Shown: positions 7,960-20,653 of the stretch, piece after piece
Layout of the letters: every line of letters starts with the position of its first letter
How positions within the stretch are numbered: position 1 is the first letter of the stretch
NCBI RefSeq assembly: GCF_900111315.1
Contig: NZ_FOGU01000002.1
Span: 370,004-434,003, forward strand
Direction of reading: 5' to 3'
DNA length: 64,000 nucleotides
Origin: Tranquillimonas rosea
GTDB taxonomy: Bacteria > Pseudomonadota > Alphaproteobacteria > Rhodobacterales > Rhodobacteraceae
The notes under the pieces: generated by a model
Told to the model about the DNA's origin: nothing
The model's input: only the letters and a program-made list of their open reading frames with translations
The model's database searches: none
Translations under genes and position numbers: made by a program

Positions 7960-9624
7960 ATGACGCAGCGTTTCCGCCTGACGCTCGCCCAGCTCAATCC
8001 AACGGTGGGGGATCTCGAGGGCAACGCCGCCCGGATCCGCGATGCCTGGGCGGCCGGCCGCGACGCCGGCGCCGACATGGTGGCCTTTCCCGAGATGTTC
8101 GTCACCGGCTACCAGGTGCAGGACCTGGTGCTGAAGCCCGCCTTCGTGCAGGCCGCGATGGAGCAGGTGGAGCAGCTGGCGGCCGAATGCGCGGACGGGC
8201 CGGCGTTGGGGATCGGCGCGCCCTATGCCTTTGGCGACAAGCTCTACAACGCCTACTGGATCTGCCGCGACGGCGCGGTCGTGGCGCGGGTGCTGAAGCA
8301 CTGGCTGCCGAACGACACGGTGTTCGACGAGGTCCGGCTCTATGACAGGGGGCCGATCAGCGGACCCTACAGCATCGGGCCGGTGCGGATCGGCACGCCG
8401 ATCTGCGAGGACGCCTGGTACGACGACGTGTCCGAGGCGCTGGCCGAAAGCGGCGCGCAGATCCTGCTGGTGCCGAACGGCTCGCCGTATTTCCGCGACC
8501 GGTTCGACACCAGGCTGAGCCACATGGTCGCGCGGACGGTCGAGACCGGGTTGCCGCTGGTCTATCTCAACATGGTGGGGGCGCAGGACGACCAGGTGTT
8601 CGACGGCGGGTCCTTCGTGCTGAACCCGCACGGGGCGCTGGCGCTGCAGATGCCCGTCTTCGACGAGACGATCGCCCACGTGGATTTCGTCGAGTCCGAC
8701 GAGGGCTGGCGGGCCGAGGAGGGGCCGCGCGCGGTGCTGCCGGACGCGTGGGAGCAGGATTACCGCGCCATGGTCGAGGCGGTACGGGATTATTGCCGCA
8801 AGAGCGGGTTCGCGAAGGTGCTGCTGGGGCTTTCGGGCGGCATCGACAGCGCGCTGGTGGCGGTGATCGCGGCGGATGCGCTGGGGCCGGAGAACGTGCG
8901 CTGCGTGATGCTGCCGACGGAATACACCTCTCAGGCGTCGCTCGACGACGCGGCCGCCGTGGCAGACGCTCTTGGCTGCCGCCTGGACGAGGTGGCCATC
9001 GACGGGCCGCGGCAGGCGGTGACCGACGCGCTGGCGCATCTCTTCGCGGGCCACGCGCCCGATCTGACCGAGGAGAACATCCAGTCACGCCTGCGCGGGC
9101 TGAGCCTGATGGCGCTGTCCAACAAGTTCGGCGAGATGCTGTTGACCACCGGCAACAAGTCCGAGGTCGCGGTGGGATATGCCACGATCTACGGCGACAT
9201 GGCGGGCGGCTATAACCCGATCAAGGATCTCTACAAGACACGGGTGTTCGAGACCTGCCGCTGGCGCAACGCCAATCACCGCGACTGGATGAAGGGGCCG
9301 GAGGGCGTGGTCGTCCCGCCCCGCGTGATCGACAAGCCGCCGACGGCCGAACTGCGCGAAGATCAGAAGGACGAGGACAGCCTGCCGCCCTATTCGGTGC
9401 TGGATGTCATCCTGGAGCAGCTGATCGACCGCGAGGCGAGCATCGACGAGGTGGTGCAGTTGGGCCACGAGCGGGCCCTGGTCGAAAAGGTCGAATCGCT
9501 GATCTATGCCAGCGAGTACAAGCGCTTTCAGTCGGCGCCGGGCACGCGGCTGACGCCGCGCGCCTTCTGGCTCGACCGGCGGTATCCGATCGTCAATCGC
9601 TGGCGGGACCGGCCGCGCGGCTAG
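7960..9624 (+). CDS. nadE: Glutamine-dependent NAD+ synthetase
   Basis: Final step of NAD synthesis: amidation of deamido-NAD with ammonia drawn from glutamine. The 554-residue protein has an N-terminal nitrilase-type glutaminase domain with the triad Glu45 (FPEMF), Lys113 (LKHWLP) and Cys149 (PICEDAWY). The C-terminal synthetase domain carries the ATP pyrophosphatase P-loop SGGIDS at 292-297, and TTGNKSE follows. GGAGG at 7951-7955 precedes the start. The stop overlaps that of the convergent cupin gene. Confidence 0.96.
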   Translation: MTQRFRLTLAQLNPTVGDLEGNAARIRDAWAAGRDAGADMVAFPEMFVTGYQVQDLVLKPAFVQAAMEQVEQLAAECADGPALGIGAPYAFGDKLYNAYWICRDGAVVARVLKHWLPNDTVFDEVRLYDRGPISGPYSIGPVRIGTPICEDAWYDDVSEALAESGAQILLVPNGSPYFRDRFDTRLSHMVARTVETGLPLVYLNMVGAQDDQVFDGGSFVLNPHGALALQMPVFDETIAHVDFVESDEGWRAEEGPRAVLPDAWEQDYRAMVEAVRDYCRKSGFAKVLLGLSGGIDSALVAVIAADALGPENVRCVMLPTEYTSQASLDDAAAVADALGCRLDEVAIDGPRQAVTDALAHLFAGHAPDLTEENIQSRLRGLSLMALSNKFGEMLLTTGNKSEVAVGYATIYGDMAGGYNPIKDLYKTRVFETCRWRNANHRDWMKGPEGVVVPPRVIDKPPTAELREDQKDEDSLPPYSVLDVILEQLIDREASIDEVVQLGHERALVEKVESLIYASEYKRFQSAPGTRLTPRAFWLDRRYPIVNRWRDRPRG

Positions 9625-10118
9625 TTCCAGTGCTGCGCGAGGGGGCCGTCCCGGCCCTGCGCGGGGTCGGATGCCGGACGGGGCACCGCGGCGATCGACT
9701 TGAGCACTTCGTCGAGCCCGCAGTCGAACGCGCGCAGGATGTCGGGCCGTTCCTGTCCGGGCGGATAGGCGCCGACGACGCGGAAATCCTCGCTTGCCGA
9801 CAACAGCTTGTGGCCGAAGCCCGCGGGCAGGACCAGCACGTCGCCCTTCGAGATCTTAACGATCTCTCCGTCCGGACCGCCGAGATGCAGCTCGGCGTGG
9901 CCCGCGGCGACGCCTAGCACCTCGTGGCTGGCGGGGTGGTAGTGATGGTAGTCGAAGACACTCCACGTCCACATGCCGCCCCAGCCGTTGTCGGCAAAGA
10001 CGTCGCGCAGCTGCGATTCGCCACCGGGGCAGGCGTCGGCTTCGAGAAGCGCGGGCCATCGGGGGTGGTTGGGTATGCCGCCGTTCGCCGGGGCGACCAC
10101 TGTTTTCACTGTTTCCAT
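9621..10118 (-). CDS. Cupin domain protein
   Basis: A 165-residue single-domain cupin. The core reads [24 protein letters not shown], then [15 protein letters not shown], which together give candidate metal-binding histidines and a glutamate. The protein resembles the YjlB-type cupins of unknown function. It is convergent with nadE, the stop codons overlapping, and its 5' end faces wrbA. Enzyme or sensor roles are both possible. Confidence 0.75.
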   Translation of the reverse strand: METVKTVVAPANGGIPNHPRWPALLEADACPGGESQLRDVFADNGWGGMWTWSVFDYHHYHPASHEVLGVAAGHAELHLGGPDGEIVKISKGDVLVLPAGFGHKLLSASEDFRVVGAYPPGQERPDILRAFDCGLDEVLKSIAAVPRPASDPAQGRDGPLAQHWN

Positions 10119-10228
10119 GTCACTCGTCTCTCGTGCGTCGGCGCACAGGCTACGTGAGTTGGCCCCGTGGCGCGCGTGATTACCTTACCTGTCAGAACAA
10201 CGCCCAACTGGCTCGAAAGGATCCAATC

Positions 10229-10822
10229 ATGGCTGCACCGAAGATCGCGATCGTGTTCTACACGACTTACGGCAACAACCAGCGCGTCGCAGAGCTCGCC
10301 GCCCGCGCCGCCGAGGCGGCCGGCGCCGAGGTGAGGCTGCGCCGCGTGAAGGAAACCGCGCCCAAGGACGTCATCGAGCAGCAGGACGCCTGGAAGGCGC
10401 AGCTGGAGAAGATGGCCGACATCCCCGAGGTGTCCCACGACGACATGGTCTGGGCCGACGGCTATTTCTTCTCGTCGCCGACGCGTTTCGGCAACGTGAC
10501 CAGCCAGATGCGCGCCTTCATCGACGGGCTCGGCCCGCTCTGGCAGGAGGGCAAGCTGGCGAACAAGACCTTCACCGCGACGACCAGCGCGCAGACGCTG
10601 CACGGTGGACAGGAATCGACGCTGCTGAGCCTCTACGTCACGGCGATGCACTGGGGGACGATCATCGTGCCGCCGGCATACGCGGACGGCATCAAGTTCC
10701 AGGATGGCGGCAACCCCTATGGCTATTCCTTCGCCGCCGGGTCGCTGGACGAGACGGGCGAGCAGTCAATCGCCTACCAGGCCAAGCGTCTGGTCGACAT
10801 GACGCAGAAGCTCGTCGGCTGA
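10229..10822 (+). CDS. wrbA: NAD(P)H:quinone oxidoreductase WrbA
   Basis: An FMN-dependent flavodoxin-like protein of 197 residues that reduces quinones by two electrons and limits oxidative stress. The FMN phosphate loop is [15 protein letters not shown], and the family landmarks [17 protein letters not shown] and the [12 protein letters not shown] segment are present. The ATG at 10229 is preceded by GAAAGGA. A strong hairpin with a short T-rich tail follows the gene, so it is probably monocistronic. Confidence 0.94.
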   Translation: MAAPKIAIVFYTTYGNNQRVAELAARAAEAAGAEVRLRRVKETAPKDVIEQQDAWKAQLEKMADIPEVSHDDMVWADGYFFSSPTRFGNVTSQMRAFIDGLGPLWQEGKLANKTFTATTSAQTLHGGQESTLLSLYVTAMHWGTIIVPPAYADGIKFQDGGNPYGYSFAAGSLDETGEQSIAYQAKRLVDMTQKLVG

Positions 10823-10850
10823 CTGACCGGGCTTTGACGGACATCGGATC

Positions 10851-10886
10851 GGCCGGGGCCAGTGTCGCCCCGGCCGTTTCATTCGG
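10851..10886 (+). terminator. Rho-independent terminator of wrbA
   Basis: GGCCGGGGC (10851-10859), a seven-base loop, and GCCCCGGCC (10867-10875) form a perfect 9-bp stem followed by GTTTCATT. It lies just before the stop of the convergent kinase gene and could serve both. Confidence 0.75.
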
Positions 10887-10889
10887 GCG

Positions 10890-11840
10890 TCAGAGCTTGC
10901 GGAGCGAGCAGTCCTGCGCGAGCTTTTCCGTGGTCTCGCGGTCGCAGAGGCGTGTCGCCTCGGTCATCACCGCGTTCGACGCGGCCGCGACACCGAACCG
11001 CAGCGCCTCTTCGGGGCCGTGAGCCTCGGCCAGCGCAAGGGTGAACGCCCCGACGAAACTGTCGCCCGCGCCGACCTTGGAAAGCACCGGCACCTTCGCC
11101 CCGACCGAGTGCCAGCTTTCCTCGGCGGTCGACAGGACCGATCCGTCGGCGCCGCGTGCCACGATGACCATCCGCGCGACCCCGCGCTTGACGAGGTCCT
11201 GCGCGAAGGCGGCGGTGTCCTCGACTTCGGGCAGGGCGCGGCCTGCCATTTCCTCGGCCTCGACGTCGTCCATCCTAAGGCAGTAGACCGAATCGTGCGG
11301 CGTCTCGACGAGGTGGTGCAGGGCGGGGCCGGAGGTGTCGACGATCAGCCGCGCCTGCCGGCCGGCGACGTGGCTGGCCAGGATCGAGGGAAAGTCCTTG
11401 GCGACGCCGGGCGGCTGGCTGCCCGACAGCACGACAAGCGTGCCGTCCCCGGTCGCCTGGTCGATCGAGGCCAGCGCCCGCTCGACATCGCCCTGTTCCC
11501 ACGAGGGGCCGGGCATCACGAAGCGGTACTGGTCGCCGTTCGACTCGTCGATGATCGACACGCTTTGCCGCGTCTCGCCGGGCCCCTGGAAGGCCACGGT
11601 CGCGACGCCCTCGTGCGCTAGCCGCTGCAACAGCTGTGCCCCGGTGGAGCCGCCGATGGCGATCAGCGCGACCCCCTGGCCGCCGAGCTGCTTGATCGCG
11701 CGGGCCACGTTGATGCCGCCGCCGCCGGGATCGATATGCGGCTCGCTGCAGCGCAGCTTGAGCTCGGGCTGCACCTCGGGGGCGTTTGTCGAGAAATCGA
11801 CCGTCGGGTTGAGCGTGATCGTCAGGATATGCGCGCGCAT
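10890..11840 (-). CDS. PfkB family sugar (phospho)kinase
   Basis: A ribokinase-fold kinase of 316 residues that resembles 1-phosphofructokinase, tagatose-6-phosphate kinase and 6-phosphofructokinase 2. It starts with ILTITLNPTVDFST, followed by the PGGGGINVARAIKQLGG substrate-binding motif. The C-terminal signature VGAGDSFVGAF supplies the catalytic Asp and the anion hole. The closest subtype by pattern is PfkB (6-phosphofructokinase 2), but the exact substrate cannot be assigned. There is no sugar transporter nearby. Confidence 0.85.
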   Translation of the reverse strand: MRAHILTITLNPTVDFSTNAPEVQPELKLRCSEPHIDPGGGGINVARAIKQLGGQGVALIAIGGSTGAQLLQRLAHEGVATVAFQGPGETRQSVSIIDESNGDQYRFVMPGPSWEQGDVERALASIDQATGDGTLVVLSGSQPPGVAKDFPSILASHVAGRQARLIVDTSGPALHHLVETPHDSVYCLRMDDVEAEEMAGRALPEVEDTAAFAQDLVKRGVARMVIVARGADGSVLSTAEESWHSVGAKVPVLSKVGAGDSFVGAFTLALAEAHGPEEALRFGVAAASNAVMTEATRLCDRETTEKLAQDCSLRKL

Positions 11841-12010
11841 GTCTCTGTCCCCTTCCGTGCGTTCGCCGCAGCGTCCGCCCTCGTCGGCCGGGTTTCAAGC
11901 GGGTTTCGGCAATGTCGTTTTCCGCCGCTCCTGTCGCGGACGGGCGGGCCGGGGCCGCGCGGGCGCTGTATCACCGCGCCTTCCGCCCCTGTTTCCGTGA
12001 CCCAAAACAC

Positions 12011-12562
12011 ATGATCCACACACACTCGATCCCCGGCGCGTTCAGCGACGCGGAATGTCTTCGCATCGTCGCGCAGGCCGACGCCGCGCCCGCCGCCGAG
12101 GCGCGGCTGGTCGGTCGGGCCCGCGACGACAACCAGCGCCGGTCCGAGCTGGTCTGGCTGGACGACGTGCCCGAGGCCGGTTGGGTCATGGACCGGATCA
12201 TCGACATCGTGCGCGAGGCCAACCGGGACGCATTCGGCTTCGACCTGACGGAGTTCGCGGAAAGCGCGCAGGTCGCGCGCTATGGGGCGGACCGGGAAGG
12301 CCACTTCCACTGGCACGCCGATATCGGCGACGGCGCCGTGGCGGGACGGCGCAAGCTGACGATCGTGATCCAGCTTTCGCTGCCCGAGATGTATGCCGGC
12401 GGCGCGCTCGAGGTCATGCCGTCGGCCCGCACCGTGACCGCCCCGCGCGAGCGTGGCGCCGCCTGCCTGTTCCCGTCGTTCCTTTTGCACCGCGTCACGC
12501 CGGTGACCGAGGGCGCGCGCCGGTCGCTCACCGTTTGGGCACACGGCCCGGCGTTCCGCTGA
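12011..12562 (+). CDS. 2-oxoglutarate/Fe(II)-dependent dioxygenase-like protein
   Basis: A 183-residue protein of the prolyl-4-hydroxylase-like double-stranded beta-helix type. HFHWHAD supplies the HxD part of the iron triad, and FLLHRVTPV with the following Arg supplies the distal His and the 2-oxoglutarate anchor. The ATG at 12011 was chosen because it begins the conserved region (IPGAFSDAEC). No Shine-Dalgarno is clear, and the frame also stays open upstream to 11912. The substrate is unknown. It is convergent with the following metallo-hydrolase, four bases apart. Confidence 0.82.
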   Translation: MIHTHSIPGAFSDAECLRIVAQADAAPAAEARLVGRARDDNQRRSELVWLDDVPEAGWVMDRIIDIVREANRDAFGFDLTEFAESAQVARYGADREGHFHWHADIGDGAVAGRRKLTIVIQLSLPEMYAGGALEVMPSARTVTAPRERGAACLFPSFLLHRVTPVTEGARRSLTVWAHGPAFR

Positions 12563-12566
12563 TGGG

Positions 12567-13409
12567 TCAGCCGGCGGCGATCCGGAACTGGTCGGTCGCC
12601 GGCACCCAGCGGAACCCGTCGCCCCGCGCCTCGACGAAGCCCGTGGCGGGGAAGGGCATGTGATAGCCGATCACCGGCAGCTTTTCCGCCGCAGCCATGC
12701 CGACGATGCGCCGCCGGGTCGCCGCCGCGGCGGCCTTGTCCATGTCGAAGCTTACCTCCCAGTCGGGATGGGCGAGCGAAAAGACATGGTGGTTGGCGGT
12801 GTCGACCATCATCAGCAGCTCTTCGCCCTCGGAGTCCAGCCGGAATGCCATGTGACCGGGTGTGTGGCCGAAGGCCTCGACCGCCGTGATGCCCTGCACC
12901 ACGGCATCGCCGCCCTCGACGAAGGTCATGCGCTCGGCCAGGGGGCGGACCTTGGCCTCGAACGTCTCGCTCTCCATCTGCGACCAGGCGTCGAATTCCA
13001 CCCGCCCCGCGACATGCCGGGCGTTGGGGAAGGTCGGGCCGTCATCGGTCATCAGCCCGTTCACGTGGTCGCCGTGCATGTGGGTCAGCACGACCGTGTC
13101 GATGTCGTCGGGCGTGTGCCCCGCCGCGGTGAGCGCGCGCAGCAGGCCGTCGGCGGACAGGCCGGTGTCGAACAGGACGCGCCCCTGCGGGGTCGAGACG
13201 AGGACCGGCGTGAAATACGATTGCCAGCGGTCCGCGGGCAGGAAGGCGTCCCGCGCGACCGTGGCGAAATCCTCGGCGCGGACATTGGTGCCGAAGGTCT
13301 TCTGCGGGTCGTCGGCGACCGTCCGGGTGCCCGCCAGCAGCGTCGACACCGTGAACCCGCCAAGCGGCAGGCTGTGCTGGATGGCGTTTCTGTCGATGGG
13401 CGTGTCCAT
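12567..13409 (-). CDS. MBL-fold metallo-hydrolase
   Basis: A metallo-beta-lactamase fold hydrolase of 280 residues. The dinuclear zinc motif is THMHGDHVNGL, with further ligands at GHTPGHMAF and MMVDTANHH. Such proteins cleave lactones, thioesters or phosphoesters; the sequence resembles the AHL-lactonase/AttM-like branch, but no substrate can be fixed. AAGGAGG six bases upstream supports the start at 13409. A longer frame to 13439 lacks such a site. Confidence 0.87.
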   Translation of the reverse strand: MDTPIDRNAIQHSLPLGGFTVSTLLAGTRTVADDPQKTFGTNVRAEDFATVARDAFLPADRWQSYFTPVLVSTPQGRVLFDTGLSADGLLRALTAAGHTPDDIDTVVLTHMHGDHVNGLMTDDGPTFPNARHVAGRVEFDAWSQMESETFEAKVRPLAERMTFVEGGDAVVQGITAVEAFGHTPGHMAFRLDSEGEELLMMVDTANHHVFSLAHPDWEVSFDMDKAAAAATRRRIVGMAAAEKLPVIGYHMPFPATGFVEARGDGFRWVPATDQFRIAAG

Positions 13410-13472
13410 GTGCGGCCTCCTTGGGTTGCCGGGCGGCAAGCTAGGCGCGCGAAGGGGCGGGTCGAGGGGCGC

Positions 13473-13886
13473 CTACTCCCACCAGCGGTCGATGCTGGCG
13501 ATCTCCTCGTCGCTCCAGCCGAAATGGTGGGCCAGCTCGTGCACCAGCACATGCGCCACGAGGTCGCCAAGGGGCACGTCGCCGCGCCCGGACCATTCGT
13601 CCAGGATCGGGCGGCGGAACAGCCAAATCGTGTCGGGCCGCAGCGGCTGGTCGGCGACGGACTTGTCCGTCAGCGGAACCCCGTCATACAGCCCGGTCAG
13701 ATCGAAGGCGTCGTCGATCTCCATCTCGTCCAGCAGGACGTCGGGGGCGAATTCCTCGACCCGGAGCGCGATCTCGCGGGCAGCGCGCGCCACGGGCGGA
13801 GGCAGCGCCTCGATCGCCGAACGGGCCATCGCGGCGATCTCGCCCGCATCGGGCGCGAGGAGGGGGGCGTAGTCGGTCTCTTCCAT
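13473..13886 (-). CDS. Minimal zincin-type metallopeptidase family protein
   Basis: A 137-residue protein with HELAHHFGWSDEEI near its C-terminus, an HExxHxxG zinc motif with a following acidic segment, as in the small zincin family (formerly DUF1025) common in Alphaproteobacteria and Actinobacteria. The middle holds IWLFRRPI, typical of the family. Its protease activity and target are not established. It lies between the MBL-fold gene and the divergent gltX. Confidence 0.85.
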   Translation of the reverse strand: MEETDYAPLLAPDAGEIAAMARSAIEALPPPVARAAREIALRVEEFAPDVLLDEMEIDDAFDLTGLYDGVPLTDKSVADQPLRPDTIWLFRRPILDEWSGRGDVPLGDLVAHVLVHELAHHFGWSDEEIASIDRWWE

Positions 13887-14036
13887 CCCGCTCACACTTG
13901 CGCGAGGCGGGGCCGGGCGCAAGGCTGCGTCGACGCCGGGCGGGCCGGGCGTGGCACAGGATACGCAGGTCCGGAGGCGCGCATTTCTGGACAAGACCCG
14001 CGCCATGTGGAAATGAGCCCGCGACAGGAGACACCC

Positions 14037-15359
14037 ATGACCACGACCCGCTTCGCCCCGTCGCCGACGGGCCACATCCATATCGGCAACCTGCGCACCG
14101 CGCTGTTCAACTGGCTGATCGCGCGCAAGGCGGGCGGCACCTTCATCCTCCGGCTCGACGACACCGATCCCGAGCGCTCGAAGGAGGAATACGCCGACGC
14201 CATCAAGGAAGACCTCGAATGGCTCGGCCTGACCTGGGACCGGGTCGAGCGGCAATCTGCGCGACTCGACCGCTATGCCGCCGCCGCGGTCGACCTGCGC
14301 GAGAAAGGCCGCTTCTACGAGGCGTTCGAGACGCCCGGAGAGCTGGACCTCAAGCGCAAGAAGCAGCTGAACATGGGCCGCCCGCCGGTCTATGACCGGG
14401 CCGCGCTGTCGCTGTCCGAGGATGAGAAGGCCCGCCTGCGCGACGAGCGGGGCGGCCACTGGCGGTTCAAGCTGAACCACGAGCGGATCGAATGGGCCGA
14501 CGGCATCCTGGGCGACGTGTCCATCGATGCGGCCAGCGTTTCGGACCCGGTGCTGATCCGCGCGGACGGCCAGGTGCTGTATACGCTGGCCTCGGTCGTG
14601 GACGACACCGAGATGGGCGTCACCCATGTCGTGCGCGGCTCGGACCACGTCACGAACACCGCCACCCAGATCCAGATCATCGAGGCGCTGGGCGGGCAGG
14701 TGCCGCATTTCGCGCACCATTCGCTTCTGACCGGCCCCCAGGGCGAGGCGCTGTCGAAGCGGCTGGGCACGCTGTCTTTGCGGGATTTCCGCGCGGCGGG
14801 GATCGAGCCGATGGCGCTCTTGTCGCTGATGGCGCGGCTCGGCTCGTCCGATCCGGTGGAACTGCGCGGCTCGCTCGACGAGCTGGTCGAGGGCTTCGAC
14901 ATCAGCCGCTTCGGCGCGGCGCCGACGAAGTTCGATTCCGAGGATCTCAAGCCGCTGACCGCCCGGACCCTCGCCGCGCGCCCCTACGAGGACATGGCCG
15001 AGGACATCCGCGCGGTGGGCGTGCCGGACGATCTTGCGCCGCTGTTCTGGAAGGTCGTGCACGAGAACGTCGAGACGCGGAACGACCTGGGCCCGTGGTG
15101 GGCGCTGTTCCGCGACGGGACCGATGATCCGGTCGTGGCCGACGAGGATCGCGACTTCGTCGCCGAGGCGTTCCGCCTGCTGCCCGAGCCGCCCTACACG
15201 CAGGACACCTGGGGCGCTTGGACCGCGCAGGTGAAGGACCAGACCGGGCGCAAGGGCAAGGGGCTGTTCATGCCGCTGCGCCTTGCGATAACCGGACGCC
15301 AGCGCGGGCCGGAGATGGCCGGCGTGATGGCGCTGCTGCAGACCAAGCCGCGGCTCTAG
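14037..15359 (+). CDS. gltX: Glutamate--tRNA ligase
   Basis: Charges tRNA-Glu (or tRNA-Gln in the indirect pathway) with glutamate. Class I features are FAPSPTGHIHIGNLRTALFN, with the HIGN nucleotide motif, and LSKRLGT, the KMSKS equivalent. The 440-residue protein has the length of the shorter GltX2-type paralogues; many Alphaproteobacteria carry two. The ATG at 14037 follows GACAGGAG. The stop overlaps that of the convergent cyclotransferase gene. A discriminating GltX may prefer tRNA-Glu or tRNA-Gln, which the sequence alone cannot decide. Confidence 0.93.
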   Translation: MTTTRFAPSPTGHIHIGNLRTALFNWLIARKAGGTFILRLDDTDPERSKEEYADAIKEDLEWLGLTWDRVERQSARLDRYAAAAVDLREKGRFYEAFETPGELDLKRKKQLNMGRPPVYDRAALSLSEDEKARLRDERGGHWRFKLNHERIEWADGILGDVSIDAASVSDPVLIRADGQVLYTLASVVDDTEMGVTHVVRGSDHVTNTATQIQIIEALGGQVPHFAHHSLLTGPQGEALSKRLGTLSLRDFRAAGIEPMALLSLMARLGSSDPVELRGSLDELVEGFDISRFGAAPTKFDSEDLKPLTARTLAARPYEDMAEDIRAVGVPDDLAPLFWKVVHENVETRNDLGPWWALFRDGTDDPVVADEDRDFVAEAFRLLPEPPYTQDTWGAWTAQVKDQTGRKGKGLFMPLRLAITGRQRGPEMAGVMALLQTKPRL

Positions 15360-15910
15360 ATCGCGACGGCGCCCACCGCGCGCAGGTGGGCGTCGACCAT
15401 CGCCCGCTCGCGCGGTTCGAGGACCTGCGCGCGCGGATAGAGCGGCGCGTGACGGTCGTCGCGGATCGGGGTGTCCCAGCCGTCGGTCGTGGCGAAGAAC
15501 GCCTCGACGCCGCTCTCGCCGAACTCGGTCAGGTATCCCTGCACGACCACGTCGAGATAGCTGAGGAGAATCGGGCAGGTGTCGTCGGGCACGCGATGCT
15601 TGCCCTTCGGGATCGTGTAGACGCGCACGTCCACGTCCCCGACAGGATGATCGACCCGCGGTGCCGCGACGCGGTCATAGCCGGTCTCGCGGGCGTCCAG
15701 CGCCGCCCAGTCGGCGCCCGGAACGGCGGCGATCAGGCCGTCGATGGCGCTACCCTCGACCGGAACCGCCGTCAGAAAAGCCTGCGGTTGCAGGTCGGTA
15801 TGCCGCCAGACGCGCCGCCAGCCGTGCAAGCGCGCGGGATGTGCCGCGGCATAGCTGTGGGTCGCACGGTTCACGAGGCTGCCATAGCCAAAGAAGTAGG
15901 GGTCGCTCAT
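15356..15910 (-). CDS. Gamma-glutamylcyclotransferase-like protein
   Basis: A 184-residue protein with the BtrG/GGCT fold. The N-terminal FFGYGSLVNRATH loop binds the gamma-glutamyl group, and DARETGYDRVAAP contains the catalytic Glu region. The likely reaction releases 5-oxoproline from gamma-glutamyl amines or dipeptides, but plant-type AIG2-like members have other roles. It is convergent with gltX, and the stop codons overlap. Its 5' end faces the glycine riboswitch. Confidence 0.78.
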   Translation of the reverse strand: MSDPYFFGYGSLVNRATHSYAAAHPARLHGWRRVWRHTDLQPQAFLTAVPVEGSAIDGLIAAVPGADWAALDARETGYDRVAAPRVDHPVGDVDVRVYTIPKGKHRVPDDTCPILLSYLDVVVQGYLTEFGESGVEAFFATTDGWDTPIRDDRHAPLYPRAQVLEPRERAMVDAHLRAVGAVAI

Positions 15911-15987
15911 GCCTTGCAGGTGTGGCCGCTGGTCGCCCCGAAGGCAAGGGCTTGCCGCTGATGCCCAGACGGTCTAACTATCCGCGG

Positions 15988-16147
15988 AACGACGACGGGA
16001 GAATCCGGGTCCTGCCCGGTGCCGAAGGAGCAACCGCCCCGGTAAACTCTCAGGCCAAAGGACCGCCGTCGGCACATATACTCTGGAGAGAGGCGCCATT
16101 GGCGTCCGCCGAAGGGATAACGATCTCAGGCGAAAGGACAGAGGGGG
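15988..16147 (+). promoter_or_regulatory. Tandem glycine riboswitch upstream of gcvT
   Basis: Two glycine aptamers lie in tandem about 80 bases before gcvT. The first (about 15990-16073) reads GACGGGAGA, then GCCGAAGGAGCAA, then ACTCTCAGGCCAAAGGACC. The second (about 16079-16146) reads CTCTGGAGAGA, then GCCGAAGGGATAA, then ATCTCAGGCGAAAGGACAGAG. The conserved GCCGAAGGRR and CTCAGGYMAAAGGAC cores appear in both, with a short linker. The known class binds glycine cooperatively and switches on glycine cleavage genes, which matches gcvTHP directly downstream. Confidence 0.96.
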
Positions 16148-16225
16148 CACCTTGATCGCTGCCGGCGGGGCCGGCGTGTCGACCGGTGCCGGGGCCGATC
16201 CCCTCGGCGAGCAAGCGGAGGACGG

Positions 16226-17338
16226 ATGCCCGACCTGAAACGGACATGCCTGCACGCCATGCACCTCGCGCACGACGCCAAGATGGTGCCGTTCGCGGGG
16301 TACGAGATGCCCGTGCAGTACCCGCCCGGCGTGATGAAGGAACACCTGCACTGCCGCAGCGCCGCCGGCCTTTTCGATGTCAGCCACATGGGGCAGGTCA
16401 TCGTGCGCGGCGACGGTGCGGCCGAGGCGCTCGAGGCGCTGGTGCCGCAGAGTGTTTCGGGCCTCAAGGAAGGCCGCCAGCGCTATGCGCTGTTCACCAA
16501 TGACGCGGGCGGCATCCGCGACGACCTGATGATCGCCCACAAGGGCGACCACCTGTTCCTCGTCGTCAACGCCGCCTGCAAGGATGCCGATCTGGCCCAT
16601 CTGAAGGCCGGCCTGCCGGACCACGAGGTCGAGATGATCGACGATCGCGGCCTGATCGCGCTGCAGGGCCCGGCGGCCGAGGCCGCGCTGGCGCGGATCG
16701 TGCCGGCCGCCGCCAACATGAAGTTCATGGACGTGGCGAGCTTCGACAGCGATTTCGGCGAACTCTGGGTCTCGCGCTCGGGGTATACGGGCGAGGACGG
16801 CTACGAGATCTCGGTGCCCGCCGCCCATGCCGAGGCCTTCGCCGAGGCTCTGCTGTCGGACGAGGCGGTCGAGCCCATCGGTCTGGGCGCCCGCGACAGC
16901 CTGCGGCTCGAGGCGGGGCTGTGCCTCTACGGCCAAGATCTCGACGAGACGACCACCCCGGTCGAGGGCAACCTCGTCTGGGCGATGCAGAAGGTGCGCC
17001 GCCCCGGTGGCGACCGCGAGGGCGGCTTCCCCGGTGCCGAGCGCATCCTGCGCGAACTGTCCGAGGGTCCGGCCCGCCTGCGCGTTGGGCTGAAACCCGA
17101 GGGACGCGCACCGATGCGGCAGGGGACGCCGCTTTATGCACAAGAAGACGCCGAAACCCCCGCCGGTCACGTGACCTCGGGCGGCTTCGGTCCAAGCGTG
17201 GGGCATCCGATCTCGATGGGCTATGTCGAGACCGGGCTGGCCGAAACAGGCACCCGGCTGTGGGCGGAGGTGCGCGGAAAGCGCCGTCCGGTCACCGTCG
17301 CCGAGACGCCCTTCCGACCCGCAACCTACAAACGCTGA
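16226..17338 (+). CDS. gcvT: Glycine cleavage system aminomethyltransferase (T protein)
   Basis: Transfers the methylene group from aminomethyl-lipoyl-H protein to tetrahydrofolate, releasing ammonia. The 370-residue protein shows the family pattern [14 protein letters not shown], then [23 protein letters not shown], and the [18 protein letters not shown] folate region. Length is typical. It is the first gene of gcvTHP and lies directly under a tandem glycine riboswitch. Confidence 0.96.
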   Translation: MPDLKRTCLHAMHLAHDAKMVPFAGYEMPVQYPPGVMKEHLHCRSAAGLFDVSHMGQVIVRGDGAAEALEALVPQSVSGLKEGRQRYALFTNDAGGIRDDLMIAHKGDHLFLVVNAACKDADLAHLKAGLPDHEVEMIDDRGLIALQGPAAEAALARIVPAAANMKFMDVASFDSDFGELWVSRSGYTGEDGYEISVPAAHAEAFAEALLSDEAVEPIGLGARDSLRLEAGLCLYGQDLDETTTPVEGNLVWAMQKVRRPGGDREGGFPGAERILRELSEGPARLRVGLKPEGRAPMRQGTPLYAQEDAETPAGHVTSGGFGPSVGHPISMGYVETGLAETGTRLWAEVRGKRRPVTVAETPFRPATYKR

Positions 17339-17355
17339 CAGCAGGGACAATGACT

Positions 17356-17715
17356 ATGAAATTCACCGAGCAACACGAGTGGCTGCGCGAAGAGGGCGAG
17401 CTGGTGGTCGTCGGCATCACCGAGCACGCCGCCGAGCAACTGGGCGACCTGGTCTTCGTGGAACTGCCCGAGTCCGGCACCAAGGTCGCCAAGGACGACG
17501 AGATCGTAGTGATCGAGTCGGTCAAGGCCGCCTCGGACATCCTGGCCCCCATCGACGGCGAGGTCGTCGAGGTCAACGCCGCGCTCGAGGACAACCCGGC
17601 GCTGGTGAACGAGGATCCGCTCGGCGAGGGCTGGTTCTTCAAGATGAAGATCGCCGACCCCTCGGTGCTGGCGGACCTGATGGACGAGGACGCCTACGCC
17701 ATGTTCGTCGGCTGA
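17356..17715 (+). CDS. gcvH: Glycine cleavage system H protein
   Basis: The lipoylated shuttle of the glycine cleavage complex. The 119-residue protein begins [10 protein letters not shown] and carries the lipoyl lysine in [10 protein letters not shown] (Lys57). The ATG at 17356 was preferred to the in-frame ATG at 17350 because AGGGA at 17343-17347 is then correctly spaced. It lies 17 bases after gcvT, 94 bases before gcvP. Confidence 0.96.
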   Translation: MKFTEQHEWLREEGELVVVGITEHAAEQLGDLVFVELPESGTKVAKDDEIVVIESVKAASDILAPIDGEVVEVNAALEDNPALVNEDPLGEGWFFKMKIADPSVLADLMDEDAYAMFVG

Positions 17716-17809
17716 CCGGTCCGATCCGGCCGGCCGGAGACGGGCTCCGGCGGGACACCTTGACGAAAGATGATGAGGGTGGCCGAGCGCCGCCCCGGGA
17801 GATGAGAGA

Positions 17810-20647
<2,838 letters not shown>

Positions 20648-20653
20648 GGCCGC

